A stretch of 64,000 bases of DNA from Miscanthus floridulus (GCF_019320115.1 NC_089587.1:106751158-106815157); one strand, 5' to 3'; shown: positions 33,163-46,704, numbered from the stretch's first letter. Program-made: numbers and translations. Notes: a model not told the origin generated them from the letters alone.

Positions 33163-34472
33163 GATGGTTCGTAGAGATATCCCTTGTCAACGTGGTTGTC
33201 TTCATCTTTTTTCTAATTGTCTTCTTTAGTGTTTACCTTATTATCTTTTCTTGTGTATCGATCATTGAAGGTGTAGCAATTTCCGATTGTGTGATTTCCT
33301 TTAGGATGCCAGATGCAATGCATGTTTTCAATGTTGTCATACCTTCTAGGTTTGGAAAACTTCCTTGATTTGTCAGCCACCACTATGGTGTTGTCTAGTC
33401 CATGTTTTCTTTCCTGATGTCTGAGGTTTCGATGATTTTGCTTGTCCGGGTTGTCTTGGTTGTTTCTATCTGGGAACCTTTCTTGTGTCTTCTCCTCTAC
33501 AGTAATTATCTTTTCTACTATGCGTCTGAATTCTTTATTGTTTCTCGGGTTTTCTTTGCAAAAGTCCTAAAATTGCCACCTAGCCACGATTCTGTGAGAG
33601 AAAGCTTTGATTACTTCTTGTTCGATGATGTCATGTACTTGAGCACGTAGTTCGCTAAATTGTCGATAGTAATTTCTGAGACTTTCGCCTCCTTTCTGCT
33701 TGAGTCCTTTTAATTCTGCATGGGTGATGGGGTGCGTAATGATACCCGTGAAATTTTCACAGAAAACTCTTTGCAAGTCCTCCCAATTTCTGATTGACCC
33801 TGGATTTAATTTGTCGAACCATTGGAGGGGCATGGTTTCTAGGGCCATGGGAAAGAACAAGGTCTTGATATCATTGTCTCCTCCAGCTAGTTCGATCGAC
33901 TGCGAGTAAATCCTGAGCCACTGCCTTGGTTCGGTCTTGCCATCATATTTAGAGTGGTTAGACGACTTGAACTTGTGAGGTAGTCATATTGAAGCAAGTC
34001 TGTTTGCAAAATAGGGGAATCTATTGTGCATTTCGGCTTCTGTGTATTCTGATTCAGTACCTCCTTCTAGCCAACTGTTGTCCTGGTGAGAGTAGTTCTG
34101 TGGGGCTGTCTAAATAGGTACTTTGCTTCTGATCTTTCTTGGTTGTTCAACTCAGTAGTTTTGACTATGGTCCCTTCTACTTTCTCTGTTGTGACTTCCA
34201 CTTGGTCCGAGTCTCTCGAAAGCGGACTTCCTTTGATTTTGATCTTCCTGCCCATGAGATGTTGACCTGGCAGGTAGTCTTGAGTGGGTCCTTCCGTCGT
34301 GTGTCCTTAGGGCTGTTGACCGGAGAAGGTCCCAGAGCTGTTCCTGTCTTTCACTGGGATGTGAGGTCGCTCCGAGTTCTTCTAGTGCTTCTCGGATCCT
34401 ATTGTAGGGTGTATTCGCCGTGCGTCTTTCTTCGGCTTCTTGCTCTACTTTTCTTCTATTGTACTCAGCCAA
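33163..34472 (-). pseudogene. Tat element gag
   Basis: The coding-strand start is near 34472 with a charged Arg/Glu-rich N-terminus. The capsid-type core (FFPMALETMPLQWFDKLNPG and GIITHPITHAELKGLKQKGG) runs at about 33860-33690. The end is zinc-finger-like, with C and H spaced as MHCIWHPKGNHTIGNC (about 33325-33280). A frame change near 34140 and stops near 33566 and 33230 break it. Confidence 0.75.
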
Positions 34473-35436
34473 ATCTGATTCATATCTGATCCAAGCTTCC
34501 TTGCGCTGCCTAGCACGATGTTGGCATCCTTGTTTTAATTTGTTTCTTCTTTCTCTAGCTTGCTTCTGATTCTTGGTCTCACCATTGTGCCCCTAGATAA
34601 AGGGTGATATGTTGGACTCAGATTCATCCGATGACCTGATGTTGGGTGCTTCTAGGGGGACCAATGGTGATCAAGGACGTCGAACCATGAATACTTCTCG
34701 TGCGTGAATTGTTCTGTTATCAGCGTCGGTTTCCACACTGTCGTAGTCATTGATAACTTTAGTAGAGGCTTCAAGGTCACAGATCAAGTCTCCTTCTTAG
34801 TAGGGTAGAATTGTTGTTGTCATCGTGCCGACTAGTCGGGTACCGCTATCCTTAGGAACGGAACCTGGCCAGTAGGCGATGCAGTCTTGAGATGTCATAG
34901 TTAGTATGAGACCTTCATGAGCTCCTTTCAGTGGCATTCTAAGCACCGGATCGAGGGATCCTTCGGCCATGCCTGATAAGATTTTGCCATGTTGTGGAGT
35001 CCGAACGGAAAAAGACCCGACTTCTTGAAAGGATTCTGAGTGTACTCCTGAGTTGTATTCTTGATAGGCCAAAGTCGCGTTCTAAAACCCTACCGGAAAA
35101 GAACTTGGTTTCTCGAAAGAACTCAGGTAAGACTCCATCTTGGATGTGGAGCCTGAGATTGAGTTGGATGCGCAAAGCCGTAAAATCTGAGTTGGATCGG
35201 ACATCACGAGCTACGCGAATCTTCCAGTGAGTTGATCTGTCATAGTCGCCGAAATAGAAAGGTCTTCATGGTGATCCGAATCTTTGAGGAGACGGCTTTG
35301 GAGCTTGCCATCGTCGCCTGCCTCACAGATCCATGAACCGAAGATGAAGGTTGATCCCGTCGAGAAGATCATGTTGTCGAGGTCCGTCGAGCTCTCGGAT
35401 GCAGATTCGTCGAAAGCCCCTACTTGGCACGCTAGC
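34473..35436 (-). other. Tat element 5' leader with primer-binding site
   Basis: The 5' untranslated region on the minus strand. Directly after the 5' LTR the coding strand reads GCTAGCGTGCCAAGTAGGGG, the position and form of the primer-binding site of grass Tat elements (GC(G/A)TGCCAGGTAGGGG-like). The rest has short accidental frames only. Confidence 0.6.
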
Positions 35437-35827
35437 TGTCGATGTTTCACCATTGATAGCCTACCACAGGGGTACTCGGGGCAGTTTGTTCGGGTTTCGG
35501 CGTATGCAGAACTCAACGGTAAACACAAGAGACAGTCGATTTATCCTGGTTCGGGCCCTCGACCGTGATCGAGTAATAGCCCTATGTCCAGTCGGCGTTA
35601 GCCTTTGCGTTAGATTGATTGTAAAGTGTCCTCTAACTCCCTTCTCTTGGAACTCCGCCCTCCTTTATATAGTCAGGAGGCCAGAGTCCTAGTTGGTTTA
35701 TAATGAGAGTTCCTAGTAGGATTACAGAATAATACTACTACTAAGATTATATGGAAAAAATCCTAGTTAGACTAGATCTTCTTCCCTTCCTTGAGGGGTA
35801 TCCCATGGGTTCCGCATCAACAGGAGC
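35437..35827 (-). repeat. Tat element 5' LTR and target duplication
   Basis: 386-bp LTR, TGTCGATG to CATCAACA, followed by TSD GGAGC (35823-35827). The minus-strand TATA lies at about 35662-35671. Confidence 0.9.
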
Positions 35828-36422
35828 ATAATAGAATTAGATTAGCCACCATATATATCCTCCATATACATCCATACACATGCATATCTTGATTTGATTG
35901 TATGACTCAACTCTCTTTGGATCCGAGGTTTGACTTTACAATATATCTATTGTAAGTATGCTCTTTTATGCTTTCTCCACTCCTATGAGCTCCACATAAG
36001 CCTTAGATGTAGGAAGAGAAAGGCATAACACCACTATTGTTTTGGTGAGGATCCATAAATACCACATATTTTGAGAGACTTGAGAGTGTCATACAATGGA
36101 GAGCTCTGAGTTTTATTTTAAAAATCTATAAAAACTCCAAAATAATGGTTGAACAAAGAACTTGAGACATAGTGCTTGACTTGATTGTTCTGTCTTTCAA
36201 TTGCTCAAGACCTAAGTGAAGGCTGAGAAGCCTCATGGTTGAAGGTAATATGGGTAAGTTTGAAAGTCAGATCGATTTATTCTAATCCAGAGGAGAATTC
36301 TTGTTTGAATGCATGTGCACTTTTGAGGAGTTGCTTCAATGTTTTCAAAATCCTTAAACTCTAGATTTAGTTACTAAGTTTAGTTTTGCTAAGGGACTAG
36401 CAAAAGATAAGCATGGGGGAGT
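35828..36422 (+). other. 3' end of the Athila-like interior with polypurine tract
   Basis: Non-coding, AT-rich. It ends in AAGCATGGGGGAGT (about 36409-36422), a typical polypurine tract that abuts the right LTR at 36423. Confidence 0.75.
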
Positions 36423-37920
36423 TGTAGACGGTAGTTAACAACCAATATAAACCGTCAATTAAACATGTATAAGGGCATAAATATAATCATCAATGAAGGT
36501 TTAGGGGTTTAAACTAATAAATTCCATAAGTTTTGGATGAATCTATGTTTCCAGCAGGGTTTAATCATAAAACCGCTAAGGAGGACCTAATTGTCAAAGG
36601 AAAATATAGAGTTTCATCACGTTACCTACGTGGGAAGACTCTAGAAGAGTCCAGAAGCCACGTCACCGAAGCGGAGGGCCACCCCCTGACAGGTGGGTCT
36701 GCCCGACCTCTTGGTGGGGCCACCCAGGCCCCTGTGGACCCCACCGGTCAGCCTCAGTCTCTATGTTCAGTTTTCCACCGCCTTTGAGGATGTATCTAGG
36801 CCATTGCTTAAGTCAGTTAGATCCAATGGCTCACGTTGGACCCTCAGGGCTATATAATTCAGCCCCTACCTCTCCCCCTAGGCATAACCCTAGTCATCAA
36901 GTCATTTGAGAAGACAGAAACCCTAATCTCCTCAGAGCTCCTCCTCCATAGCATAGCTAGTTAGGATAGATCTAGAGGGAGTCAAGCAGGATTTCGCTTG
37001 GATTCCCTGATCTTATCAAGAACGTGGTTCGGTATAAACTTTGTACCCCCTCTCTCTTGTTTCTCTATTATTTTTATATGCTAGTTACAATTGTTATGAC
37101 AATCTCTGTATTCATCTTATTCATGTTCTTCGTTATGATGTTCATCATCTACTTTGATTATATAATTAGTATAGCTAGTTTATCATTATGTTTATGCACA
37201 AGTTCGTATAGCGCTCACTCTAAAGTACACGGGGTGGGTGGTCAACATTGTGTAATCATTGTGCTTATACGTTGTTTACCTACGGATACACCATATATTC
37301 TGGGTCATGTGGTAGATCGCGGATATGACACTCCCGTCGAGTCCTTTGTAGTCCACTCCCCGAATGTAGGTGCAAGTAGGGTCCGATTACGAAGGTGGAA
37401 CGAGCTCTGCCCTCAATCTTCCTTAGTAATATATCCCTTAGGTGTAGATATGATGATAATCTTAGCCACGATTACTAGGTGTAATTGCACTAATCAAATG
37501 TATGCTTTGAATTGTAATTAAGAACGACTTAGGAATTATTTCTCTAATATTCTACCTGACCATGCTAATGCTATAGAAATGGGTGCTCTGAGTGATTTAT
37601 TATTCTCATTACTTATCATTTATATATCTCTTATCTTATGACTTACCCCTATTGTGAGTAGAATATTAGATATGATTTATTTCTCCTTCAATAGTATAAG
37701 TTATCAATACATGTCCATGCTAGACCTTTCTAGTGGTACAAATATAAATAACGATATCTGGAATACTCTCGGGTAAAATGCTATAATGGTATATAGTAAT
37801 GCTATGTAGTACCAACACATATCTCTGACATTATCACTAGGGATGACAACCTAGTAAAGTCAAGAGGTATAGGTTTACAATAGGTAGCTAAGTACTCAAA
37901 CAAGTGACACCTACAACATA
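36423..37920 (+). repeat. Athila-like 3' LTR with target duplication
   Basis: 1493 bp from TGTAGACGG to CCTACA, then ACATA (37916-37920). TATA-like TATATAAT at 36851-36858. Its last 12 bp or so before the terminal ACA are deleted relative to the left LTR, probably at a short AC repeat, and a further block of about 115 bp is missing near 37795. The true 3' end is recognised by the matching TSD. Confidence 0.85.
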
Positions 37921-37974
37921 CATAGTAACTGAATAGGTCTAATTCCCTTTATACATGAACTGCACACTAATTAA

Positions 37975-38155
37975 ATTTCGTGGAGTCGAATGCATGTGTG
38001 TATGGTGACTTCGTCAATCTTAAGGATTTATTAGCTCAGTCTTTAAAGAAGCTCATAGGAGTGGGTAGGATTTGCACGTGCAGTGTTCATATATAGGGGT
38101 GAATGTACGTGTGTTCTGAGAGTCTGTATTGTACTGTGTAATTCTAAAAAAAAGG
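37975..38155 (+). repeat. SINE-like 3' tail (tentative)
   Basis: GGTGACTTCGTCAATCTTAA, then CTCATAGGAGTGGGTAGGAT, followed by GT-rich sequence and an A-run (about 38145-38153), resembles the 3' part of a repeat I associate with grass SINEs. No clear box A/box B head lies in front, so it is probably truncated. The assignment is from memory of the pattern only. Confidence 0.4.
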
Positions 38156-39018
38156 CACAAATAATTATGACAAAGCTCATGAAGTAAGAGAATCACCAAT
38201 CACAATAGTGCACCCAAACTCAAAAGAAAACGTACTCAATCTTGATGGTAAACATTGCAAACATCATTAAAATTCTTGGGCAACCTTATTAGAGAGAAGC
38301 CAAACACTCGTGAGGCTGTGCGAGGGTTATATTGGTTGGTCAATAGGCAATGGGGTTTATTTGCATAAAAGCATATAAAACTTGTAGGTGTTAGTCTTGT
38401 AAGGAAATGATATGCATTTTTTTAAGAGGAGGAAATGATATGCATGCTCTGTGAGAACCCTAAAAGCTCACAGAAAGGCGTCTGCGCTTTCTCTTTTTGT
38501 TGAGAATCTTCTGCGCTTTCTCGTGGCTGCGATGGTTGACAGGAAGTGGCCCAATGTCTTCTTAGCCAGGCCGCCAAGGAGGAAGCAGCCCGTTCTGTGA
38601 AGTTACAGACTTGTTTCAGGTTCAGCCCGTTCTATGAAGCCTATATCATGAAACAATGGACGCAGCAGAGAGGGCGGCTCGAGCGTAGTCTGACGTAAAT
38701 GAAAGGAAACGCGAGCTCAAATTCACATCGAAAAAGAGCCCAACACACCCACAACCACAGCATGTGGGCCCAGATGCACTCCCCAGAGGCCCAGCGCAGT
38801 TTTTTCTAGAGGTCCCAGGCTCCCAGCGCAAGTTAGTGTGGGCCATCAGTGTATGGTCAGCAAATAAGCATCGGTCTCATCCTATGCAAGAACCAAATCA
38901 AAAAAACAAAACTCCACGTTACTGTCAGAAATGAAATGCATGCAAGCTACAAACCTTAGTGCTCAGCTTCATGTGGCGACTTCACTGTTTACACGATTAC
39001 AGGCTCCTGGTTAAAGTT
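38156..39018. other. Intergenic, nothing recognised
   Basis: Mixed low-copy-looking sequence with a 16-bp direct duplication (GGAAATGATATGCAT at about 38402 and 38430). No gene or repeat family could be supported. It separates the Athila-like element from chromovirus A. Confidence 0.4.
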
Positions 39019-42000
39019 TGTTATGGTAACAGAACCGACCAAATCATAAGAACGTAAGTACAAAAAACAATCATCGAAGCGATCAAATTCCTGTACTTAA
39101 GCTCCCATAATCTCGGTAGTTCAGAAATCACGAAGGATTTCAACCAACTCTCGACATACAAACCAAGATCGTAGTGATTCAACACCACATCATCCGTTAC
39201 AACATTTCATAAGTAGCATTCGGATTACATCCATCAGAGTTCAAATAATATACTATAAACCAAGTTTAAGTGTGCGGAAGCAACATAGTTTAGTACAAAA
39301 CATCATGATTTTCAAATACATTGCCAAGTCTGAGTCATGTCCCACAAAAGCATTATCAGGTATGAGAACTAGTAGAGACCGCGCCCAACGGTCTAGTCTT
39401 CATCCCCAGCTGGGAGAAGGCAGTACTTGCAGCAACCAAAGTAGAACTGGTCATCTGCAACAGGTGGAGAGACAAACTCTGAGTACTGAGAAGGTACTCA
39501 GCTAGACTTACCCGTCAAACCAGAAATAAAAGACATCAAGGATCATGCAAGGCTTTTCAGGTGGGCTAGCTTGACACAGTTGCATAAAAGAGCTTATGAA
39601 TATAGTGACCAGTTTAAACTTAGCATCAAGTTTATCATCATTTACCTGTCCACTAGATTAGCACCTGTACTAGAGCACTCACTTATTAGGAGCAAACAAT
39701 ATTAACCATAGTAGGTATAATAAGGCTGTCATCATTATATCATCATTTCCGAACCATTATGTTATTTAGTGTATCTACATTGGAGATAAGCCCGTCAAGT
39801 TCTCACTAACCGGGAGAGACGGCGACTCGAATCGAATTACAACTCAGCTGAGGGAGTATTCCTAACTCTCACCCTGGCATACTTTGCAAGGGTAGCCGTG
39901 GGTCACCTTTGGGACATCTCAGGAACCAAATTCGCGGGTTCGATCAGCGCCAGAACTCTCAGGGATTACCCTTCTGCCAGGACGATCAGGACTTTTAAAT
40001 CACCTGCCCTTAGACTCACGTCTACGGCTCCCTTCCGAGGTGTACTTTATACTTATCGACTCCCGGCCTGAGGTGAGCTACTCGGCTTTGTGGTCGGTCT
40101 CTAGACCCGGCCAACTAAGAGAGAGGCATGCGTTTAACATGAACAGGAAAGGCTCCAAGATTCAGTCCTTAATCGACACAGACGGAGTCACTGCAAACCA
40201 GGCAAGCCTCCGTCCAGGTCTCCATTTCAAATTAAGACTGGTTCTTTTCCACGATAGCAAATATAGCCAACCATGCCTTATGTATCTTCCTATATCTCAC
40301 AGGTGATAGGAAATCACCCGACTTCTACCGTGTTTAAGCAGGGCTAAGCACTACACGAGCCTGAGCTACATAGGATTCAGGGTAACAATATCTAGACAAG
40401 GATTGGGTAACCAATGCAGCAAGTGTTTGCATCCAACGCCTAAACTTAATGCAACAATATATATATATAACAATAATACTGTAACTGCATTTCGGAAATT
40501 AGGAGGCTTAATATGCACCGGGGCTTGCCTTTCACAAAGTTGCAAGGACTGGTGATCCAGGGCACTCAATGGCGACCTCGTCTGGCACTTCTCCTGAAGG
40601 CTGCACCTCCTGAACCTCCGGTGTCGGCTGCTGCTGCTCGCTTGGTTCCTCGAATTCTAGCAGTGTTACTCCCTCCGGTACACCTATTGCATGCCGATGC
40701 ACTGAGATAAATATCATGGATGCATAAGGAATGACATGATACTCATGATGAATGAATTACAATAAGTGTTTACGAAAGCATCACTGGACACTCGTTTACC
40801 GAGTAAAATAGCTCTATTCAAATTCACTTTAAGCATGTATCTAACTTAACTTAAAGAACAAGATCAACTTACCTAACTTGCATAACCTAAGATAAAGATG
40901 CTCATCTTCAGTTAAAGGCCTAACACCTAAGAACATTATCACAAACTTAGAAATAGTAAAGGTATACATAATTTAACATTTAAAGTTTCATATGCATACA
41001 AGTAGTCCCTTAATTCAATCACAACCAGAGTTCTACAATTCCAAATGACTTGTATGAGGACATTCTGGAAAGCTTATGAAATTTTCTACAAATCAATGGT
41101 AAACAGCAAAGCATGATTCTTATGTTAACCAAATCAATTTCCAGTAAACCTAGAATCTGTACAAAAATGACAGGGTTACTAGCTTAATCATTTAATGATG
41201 ATGCAAAAGTATAATTTGACCAAGCCAAGTTAACCAACTTGTTGCACATACCAGAGAAACACTAGAAAGTATAGTGCCAACTTCTAAATAAATTATTTAA
41301 TATCCTTTTCAAATTTATTTAGTTAATTAAGTGATTAAAGCAATATATAGTAAAACTATTCATAAACATCTACAAAAATTATAGTAGCTATCTCATGCTT
41401 CACATAGACTACCATAAAATTTCAAAGCCATTGAGCAAGCAGAACTTGCTGTATCCAAAATAACAAGTGGCATGTCCATTTTTAGCATAATTAGGAAACC
41501 CTATTGAAAAGTGTCAAGCAACAGATTTCACATTTTTTCTAGCATCATTCTAGCATAAGAATAGCACCCACCAAAGTTTACCTTTACTAGATCTATAGAA
41601 AAATTATGAAAATTCCCACAAGATCCATCCATGCAAACAAGATAATTTTCTATCTTTTACATACAGTGTCAAAAATTTATGAAGATTTAACTACAAGCTA
41701 TTCATGATATGAGCAGTAACACCATAAAAATTTCATAATTTTTGGACCACAAAAACTCAAGATAAAATTCAAACAAGTTTGCATGCATCTAAAAACACAT
41801 TTCAAAGTCCTATTTCATTCATCCAAAATTTCTAAAACATGTGCTCATATAATATTTTTATTAAATACTAGACATTACTAGGAACTCAACAAAATTGGAA
41901 CCATAGCATTTGGAGCTACCAATTAGGAGATACACATTTTTGAATCATGCACACAATTCTGTGAAAAACAAAATAAACAAAACCAAAAACAAGAAAATCA

Positions 42001-43676
42001 ACTTCGCAACTCGGCCGGCCCACAATTCACGCAAACGCAGCCCAGCGCTTGGCGCGGCCCAGGCTGGCTACCTCCTCCTCAGCAGCGACTAACAAAGGGG
42101 ACCCGCGCGTCAGTGATAGAAACAGGGGAGGAGGAACGGCCGGTGGCGTAGTTCATCGCCGGTGGCTTCTCCGGTGAAGGCAACGGTGCCAATGTGTTTG
42201 CCTCACCCAAGCGCACCTAGGGGAACCATTTATTGCAGCTAATGACTTAGCTAGAGGGGGTGGTGACGAGCAAGGCGGCGCACACCCACGGCAGGGCCGG
42301 CTCCGGCGAGGCTACGGTGTCATGGCCCTAGTGGCTCACTCAACGAGCTTCAGCGTCACACACAGAAGCTAGCGCAAGGGAGAGAAGGGGCGATAAGGGG
42401 CTCGAGCAGCATAGCCACGTGCGAGCTCGGCCGGCGGTGGTCATGGCGACCCGGTGGAGCCACGCTCACGGGGAGGTCTACCTGAGGCGAAAATGGAATG
42501 GCGGTGGTGTCGTAGACGTAGAGAAGTTCACGGCGGGGCTATGGCTTGGATGAATCGGTTAATGGCGCTCGGTGTTGGTGGATTTTTGGCTCGGTGGCTT
42601 CGGCGGAGCTACGGCGAGCGGAGGAGACGAAGGCAGAGAGTGAACTGGCGAGGTGAAAGGCGAGGGCGTCGGGCAGGCGCGCGGGGTGCTCAAGACGCGG
42701 CCAGCACGCCAGGATGTGCACGGCGCGTGGCAGCACGAGCAGAGGTCTGGTGACATGTGTTGCCCATGTGGCGTCTATTGTCTGATGACGGTCAATCACT
42801 GTAGACCACATTCAGATAACGAGACTCGACTGACAGCGCCATTTCATCGAGTCAACACGGCTAATCCAATGATACTTTGCAAAAACGGTGTACATGAAAA
42901 ATGTAGATGTACCATCCATCTACAATTTCTTTTCAAGGACCAACACCTAAATCATCATGGATTAGCAGTTACATCAAGCCAAAGTGAGCTTGATCCAACT
43001 GAAATTGCAGTTAAGACTTAGCATATTTTTCAATGTTGAAATCAACATGAATTTCTGACTTGTGGGCCATGTTTGACTATGCTCCACACATTTTCATGAG
43101 TTGGCCATAAAGCAACTTTTGTTCCTTGATAAATTAGCTACAACTTTGGTAAAGAGTGGATAGCCATGCAAAGTCTCTAAGTTGGACTTTTGAATCAGTC
43201 AAACAGTGACACTCCAAGGTCAATTCAAGTCAAACCTCCACTTGAGGGCATTTTGGTCATTTTGATCTACATGAACAATGTCCCAACAAGTAACCTAAGT
43301 GTAGTTAAGGTGTAATAGACCATGATCAACCACTTTACAAAATTGTTATACCACTTCTAATGATCACATGTGATAAAGCAATTAAAACAAGCAATTCATT
43401 CATATGTTTCAATTCCATGTTTCACATGGTTCATGACCTTGTAGTTATTTTATACTTGTCATATTACTACCATGTTGCCATGTTTCAAGGTATAAGAAAC
43501 TTAGGTTGCATTCACATGTTACACCATTACTATTCACAACACTCAAGTATGAAACATACACAATTGGAAAATGTTGCATATGCATGTTTCAGTAACAAAG
43601 GCATAATGAGATAGATGATGCACATGTTTATGAAATGAAATGCAATTAGTAGAAGCCAAACACCTCGGGTGTTACA
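39019..43676 (-). repeat. Chromovirus A 3' LTR
   Basis: The right boundary is firm: GGGTGTTACA ends at 43676 and the adjoining internal DNA reads, on the coding strand, AAGGGGGGAGGGC, a polypurine tract. The left boundary is inferred from a TG and from size (about 4.65 kb, like the 4.62-kb LTR of B). The coding-strand end GGTCGGTTCTGTTACCA resembles the GGGTCGTTTCA end of B. It could be off by several bases, because the matching 5' LTR is outside the window. A GC-rich block lies at about 42000-42760. Confidence 0.65.
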
Positions 43677-43698
43677 GCCCTCCCCCCTTAGAAAAATC

Positions 43699-45060
43699 TC
43701 ATCCTGAGATTTGGAAAGCGTACCATTTAGTATAGAAAGTTGGATGATTTTCTTTTAAATAATCTTCCTGCTCCCATGTTGCATCCCATTCACTATGGTT
43801 ACTCCAAACTACCTTGTATAACTTAACCACTCGTGTACGAGTCACTCTTTCTTGAGTATCCAGAACTTGCACGGGCTTTTCCTCATAAGAAAGATCAGAT
43901 TTCAAGTTGACTTTCCTTGTTGCTATTCTTTCCTCGGAAATACTGAAGACACTTCTTCAGCTAGGGACACATGGAATACCGGGAATATAGCTTCCATTTC
44001 ACGTGGTAGATTGAGTTTATAGGCTACTCTTCCACTTTTCTCGATAATGCTGTAAGGTCCAACATATCGAGGCTCAAGCTTCCTTTTAATTCCAAAACGC
44101 TTGACTCCTTTCATAGGGGATACCTTCAGATAAACATGATCACCTACTTGAAACTCAATAGGTTTTCTTCTCTTGTCAGCATAGCTCTTTTGTCTAGCCT
44201 GAGCGGCAGTCATATTCTTCTGGATAGTTCAGACTTGCTCTTCGGCTTCTTTTACAAAATCAATACCATAGAACCTTCTTTCTCTGGGTTCCACCCAGTT
44301 CAAAGGAGTTCTACACTTGCAGCCATAAAGAGCTTCAAAAGGAGCCATTTTGATACTCTCTTGATAACTGTTGTTATAAGAGAATTCAGCGAGAGGTAAC
44401 CAGTCCTCCCAAGAGCCTTTGTAAGAGATAAGACAAGCTCTAAGCATGTCTTCAAGAATCTGATTAACACGCTCAGTCTGTCCTGATGTTTGCAGATGAT
44501 AGGCAGAACTGCGGATTAGATGAGTGCTAAGATTCTAATGTAAGCACTCCCAAAAGCGAGCCGTGAATTGCGGTCCTCTATCAGAAACAATGGATTTGGG
44601 TACCCCATGGAGACGTACCACTTGTTGAAAATAAATCTCAGCATAATTGTGAGGGTGATAGGTAGACTTGACCGGAATAAAGTGAGCGGATTTAGTTAGC
44701 CGATCTACGATAACCCAGATGGAATCACAACCCTTTTTGGTAGTGGGTAATCCAACAATAAAATCCATGCTAATTTCTTCCCACTTCCAGCCAGGAATAG
44801 AGAGTGGCTGCAATAATCCGAGCCTTATGTGAATAGCCTTGACTCTGCAACAGTTATCACACCTTGCCACGTAAGCTGCAATTTCTTTCTTCATCTTGGT
44901 CCACCAATAATACAGCTTGAGATCTTGATACATTTTACTGCTACCTAGGATGGATGGACAATTTAGAAGAATGGGCTTCAGCCATAATTTGATTTCTAAG
45001 TTCTTTGTCTTTGGGTACCACAAGCCTATCATTAAACCAGAGAATTCCCTTGTCATCGAC
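43699..45060 (-). pseudogene. Chromovirus A integrase with chromodomain, broken
   Basis: Minus strand: zinc-binding region (HSSKLSIHP, then CDNCCRVK at about 44880-44850), catalytic core with MDFIVGLP (Asp, about 44770), SDRGPQF (Asp, about 44580) and GQTERVNQILEDML (Glu, about 44490-44450). Then SYNNSYQESIKMAPFEALYG (about 44385-44325), the C-terminal domain with GPYSI (about 44060-44045), and a chromodomain near 43830-43760 (KVVWSNHSEWDATWEQEDYL). All three catalytic residues persist, but a TAG at about 44535, a TGA at about 44231 (former Arg codon) and frame changes interrupt it. The chromodomain probably guides insertion into heterochromatin. Confidence 0.85.
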
Positions 45061-45414
45061 CCTAAAGTGCTTGGTCTCTTTCTCTTTCATCTTCCGCTTG
45101 ATGTGAAACACACCTACATCAGTCTTCTGGAGTTCGATAATTCGACTTCTAAGAGAGCAATCCACAGTGATATTGTGGAGTACTATAGGATGAAGGAGGT
45201 GTGCTAGATGAAAGTCTTCACTAACTAAGGAAGTGCAATGGGCCTTTCTGCTTAAGGCATCAGCAACCACATTTGCCTTACTAGGATGGTAGTGCACTTG
45301 AAGGTTGTAGTCTTTGATTAATTCTAACCATCGCCGTTGACGCATGTTCAACTCGGGTTGAGTAAAGATGTACTTGAGGCTTTTATGGTCAGTATAGATG
45401 TTGCACATATTACC
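45061..45414 (-). pseudogene. Chromovirus A RNase H, part 2 (after the B insertion)
   Basis: Carries [20 protein letters not shown] and [11 protein letters not shown] (about 45270-45240), the C-terminal half of gypsy RNase H with its acidic residues, then the linker to integrase. Coding is cut at 45414 by chromovirus B; the N-terminal half resumes at 60517. Confidence 0.85.
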
Positions 45415-46167
45415 TGTAACAACCCAAAAATCCGCACACTGAAAAATACCAACTACAAAATTTTCTTAGAACAACCATGTGATGATGAGTGTCATGCATA
45501 GTAACCCAACCTAAGAGATGCATTAGGTCTAACCCCAACCCTAGTTAACACATAAGCATGGCATGTCATTAGTTAATTGTGATTATTTAAAATCTAACTA
45601 ATAAAGTGATGCATACATTGATTATTCAAAATGTGATTTGGATTTCCATTTGAGTTATGATATGCTTAACAACTCTAATAAATTAGGTGCACCAATTTGG
45701 AATTCAAATTCTAGAACCAAATTCGAATTTCAAACAAAAGAGATGAAATGAAAAATAGAAAAAGGAAACGAGGAAGAAGGCCTCGCAGCCCTAGGCTGCT
45801 CGGCTTCGTGGCCTAGCCAGCCCAACCGTGCCCACCTTGCACCGGCGCACCCGTACAGCAGCCCACTGAGCTAGCCCAGCGCTGTCGCCCACGCTCACGC
45901 ACCCGTCTACCTTGCTCGCAGCCACTGCCCGCTGGACCCCGCATGTCAGCCGCACCCCCCGTCTATAGTGTCGTCTTCCTCACCCACGCCTCAACCGCCT
46001 ACGCGATCGGCGCCCGACAGCTGTGGCAGGGGCGGGCTAGGGGGTCATGCCCGGGGCATGACCCTGTCCCCTTGCGCCGCGCCCATGCAACCCTGCACCA
46101 CCGTCTGATGCGATGCACACGTCTCCACCGCACGATGCCATCCGCCCTGGGAGGCATGGCGCACGGC

Positions 46168-46173
46168 TATAAA
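46168..46173 (+). promoter_or_regulatory. TATA box of the B 5' LTR
   Basis: TATAAA in GCACGGCTATAAAGCC. The same context is kept in the 3' LTR at 56726-56731. It is followed within about 40 bp by CT-rich sequence (TTAGCTTCTCCCTC), as in grass core promoters. Confidence 0.6.
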
Positions 46174-46704
46174 GCCAACCCGCACGCCGCTCACGCCCGG
46201 CGCCTTAGCTTCTCCCTCAGCCTCCACCGCCGCTTGGTGGCCTAGCAGCCGCACCACATCGAGAGTAGAGGGCTAAGAAGGAGATCGTGAGAGGAGGATC
46301 GGAGCCCCGCATGCTGCCGAAGTCACCGGAGCCGAAGGCAACGCCGTCGTCGTCATCATGGTCGTGGGTCGGCACTACATGGCACTGCTTCCGGAGCTAC
46401 ACGGCCGCAACTCATCACTGCACCGCTATCCCCTCTTCCACAACACCTATGGTGAGCCCCGATTCATTCCCTGCTCGCCACTGGACCTTGCTACTCTGGC
46501 CATGGCGCGCCATACCGTGAGCGCGTAGGCCAAGGCCATCCTCGGCCTCTAGGCACACCAGCACAGCACACTCACGTTGACCGTGACCATCCCCAAGCCC
46601 TAGGACGCTGTAGGCTTCTCCAGGTTCCCCAGACGCCATAGCCGAGCACGCATGCCACGCTCGCAACGCCGCCGCCATGACGCGGCCACCACCTCCAAGC
46701 ACTC

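Larger units (their letters stand above)
26932..35822 (-). mobile_element. Tat-lineage Ty3/gypsy element, full-length, nested, decayed
   Basis: Short LTRs (26932-27306 and 35437-35822, TGTCGATG to CAACA/CGACA) are flanked by GGAGC on both sides (26927-26931 and 35823-35827). Minus-strand order is gag, protease, RT, RNase H, a second archaeal-type RNase H, integrase, then a long 3' region with tandem repeats. The second RNase H and the integrase motif ASVAHPEANRQVERANGLIL place it in the Tat lineage. The two LTRs differ at roughly twenty or more sites by eye, mostly transitions, so the insertion is not recent. Stops in every domain. Confidence 0.9.
18983..37915 (+). mobile_element. Athila-like LTR element, non-autonomous, with two nested insertions
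   Basis: LTRs at 18983-20556 and 36423-37915 both start TGT and end CA and are flanked by the same 5-bp duplication ACATA (18978-18982 and 37916-37920). A primer-binding site matching tRNA-Asp follows the left LTR, and a purine tract precedes the right one. Gag resembles the Athila lineage of Ty3/gypsy. Two protease-like domains follow gag, but no reverse transcriptase, RNase H or integrase of this element is visible. After subtracting the nested solo LTR (24464-26260) and Tat-type element (26932-35822), the host is about 8.2 kb. It would have needed enzymes in trans. Confidence 0.85.
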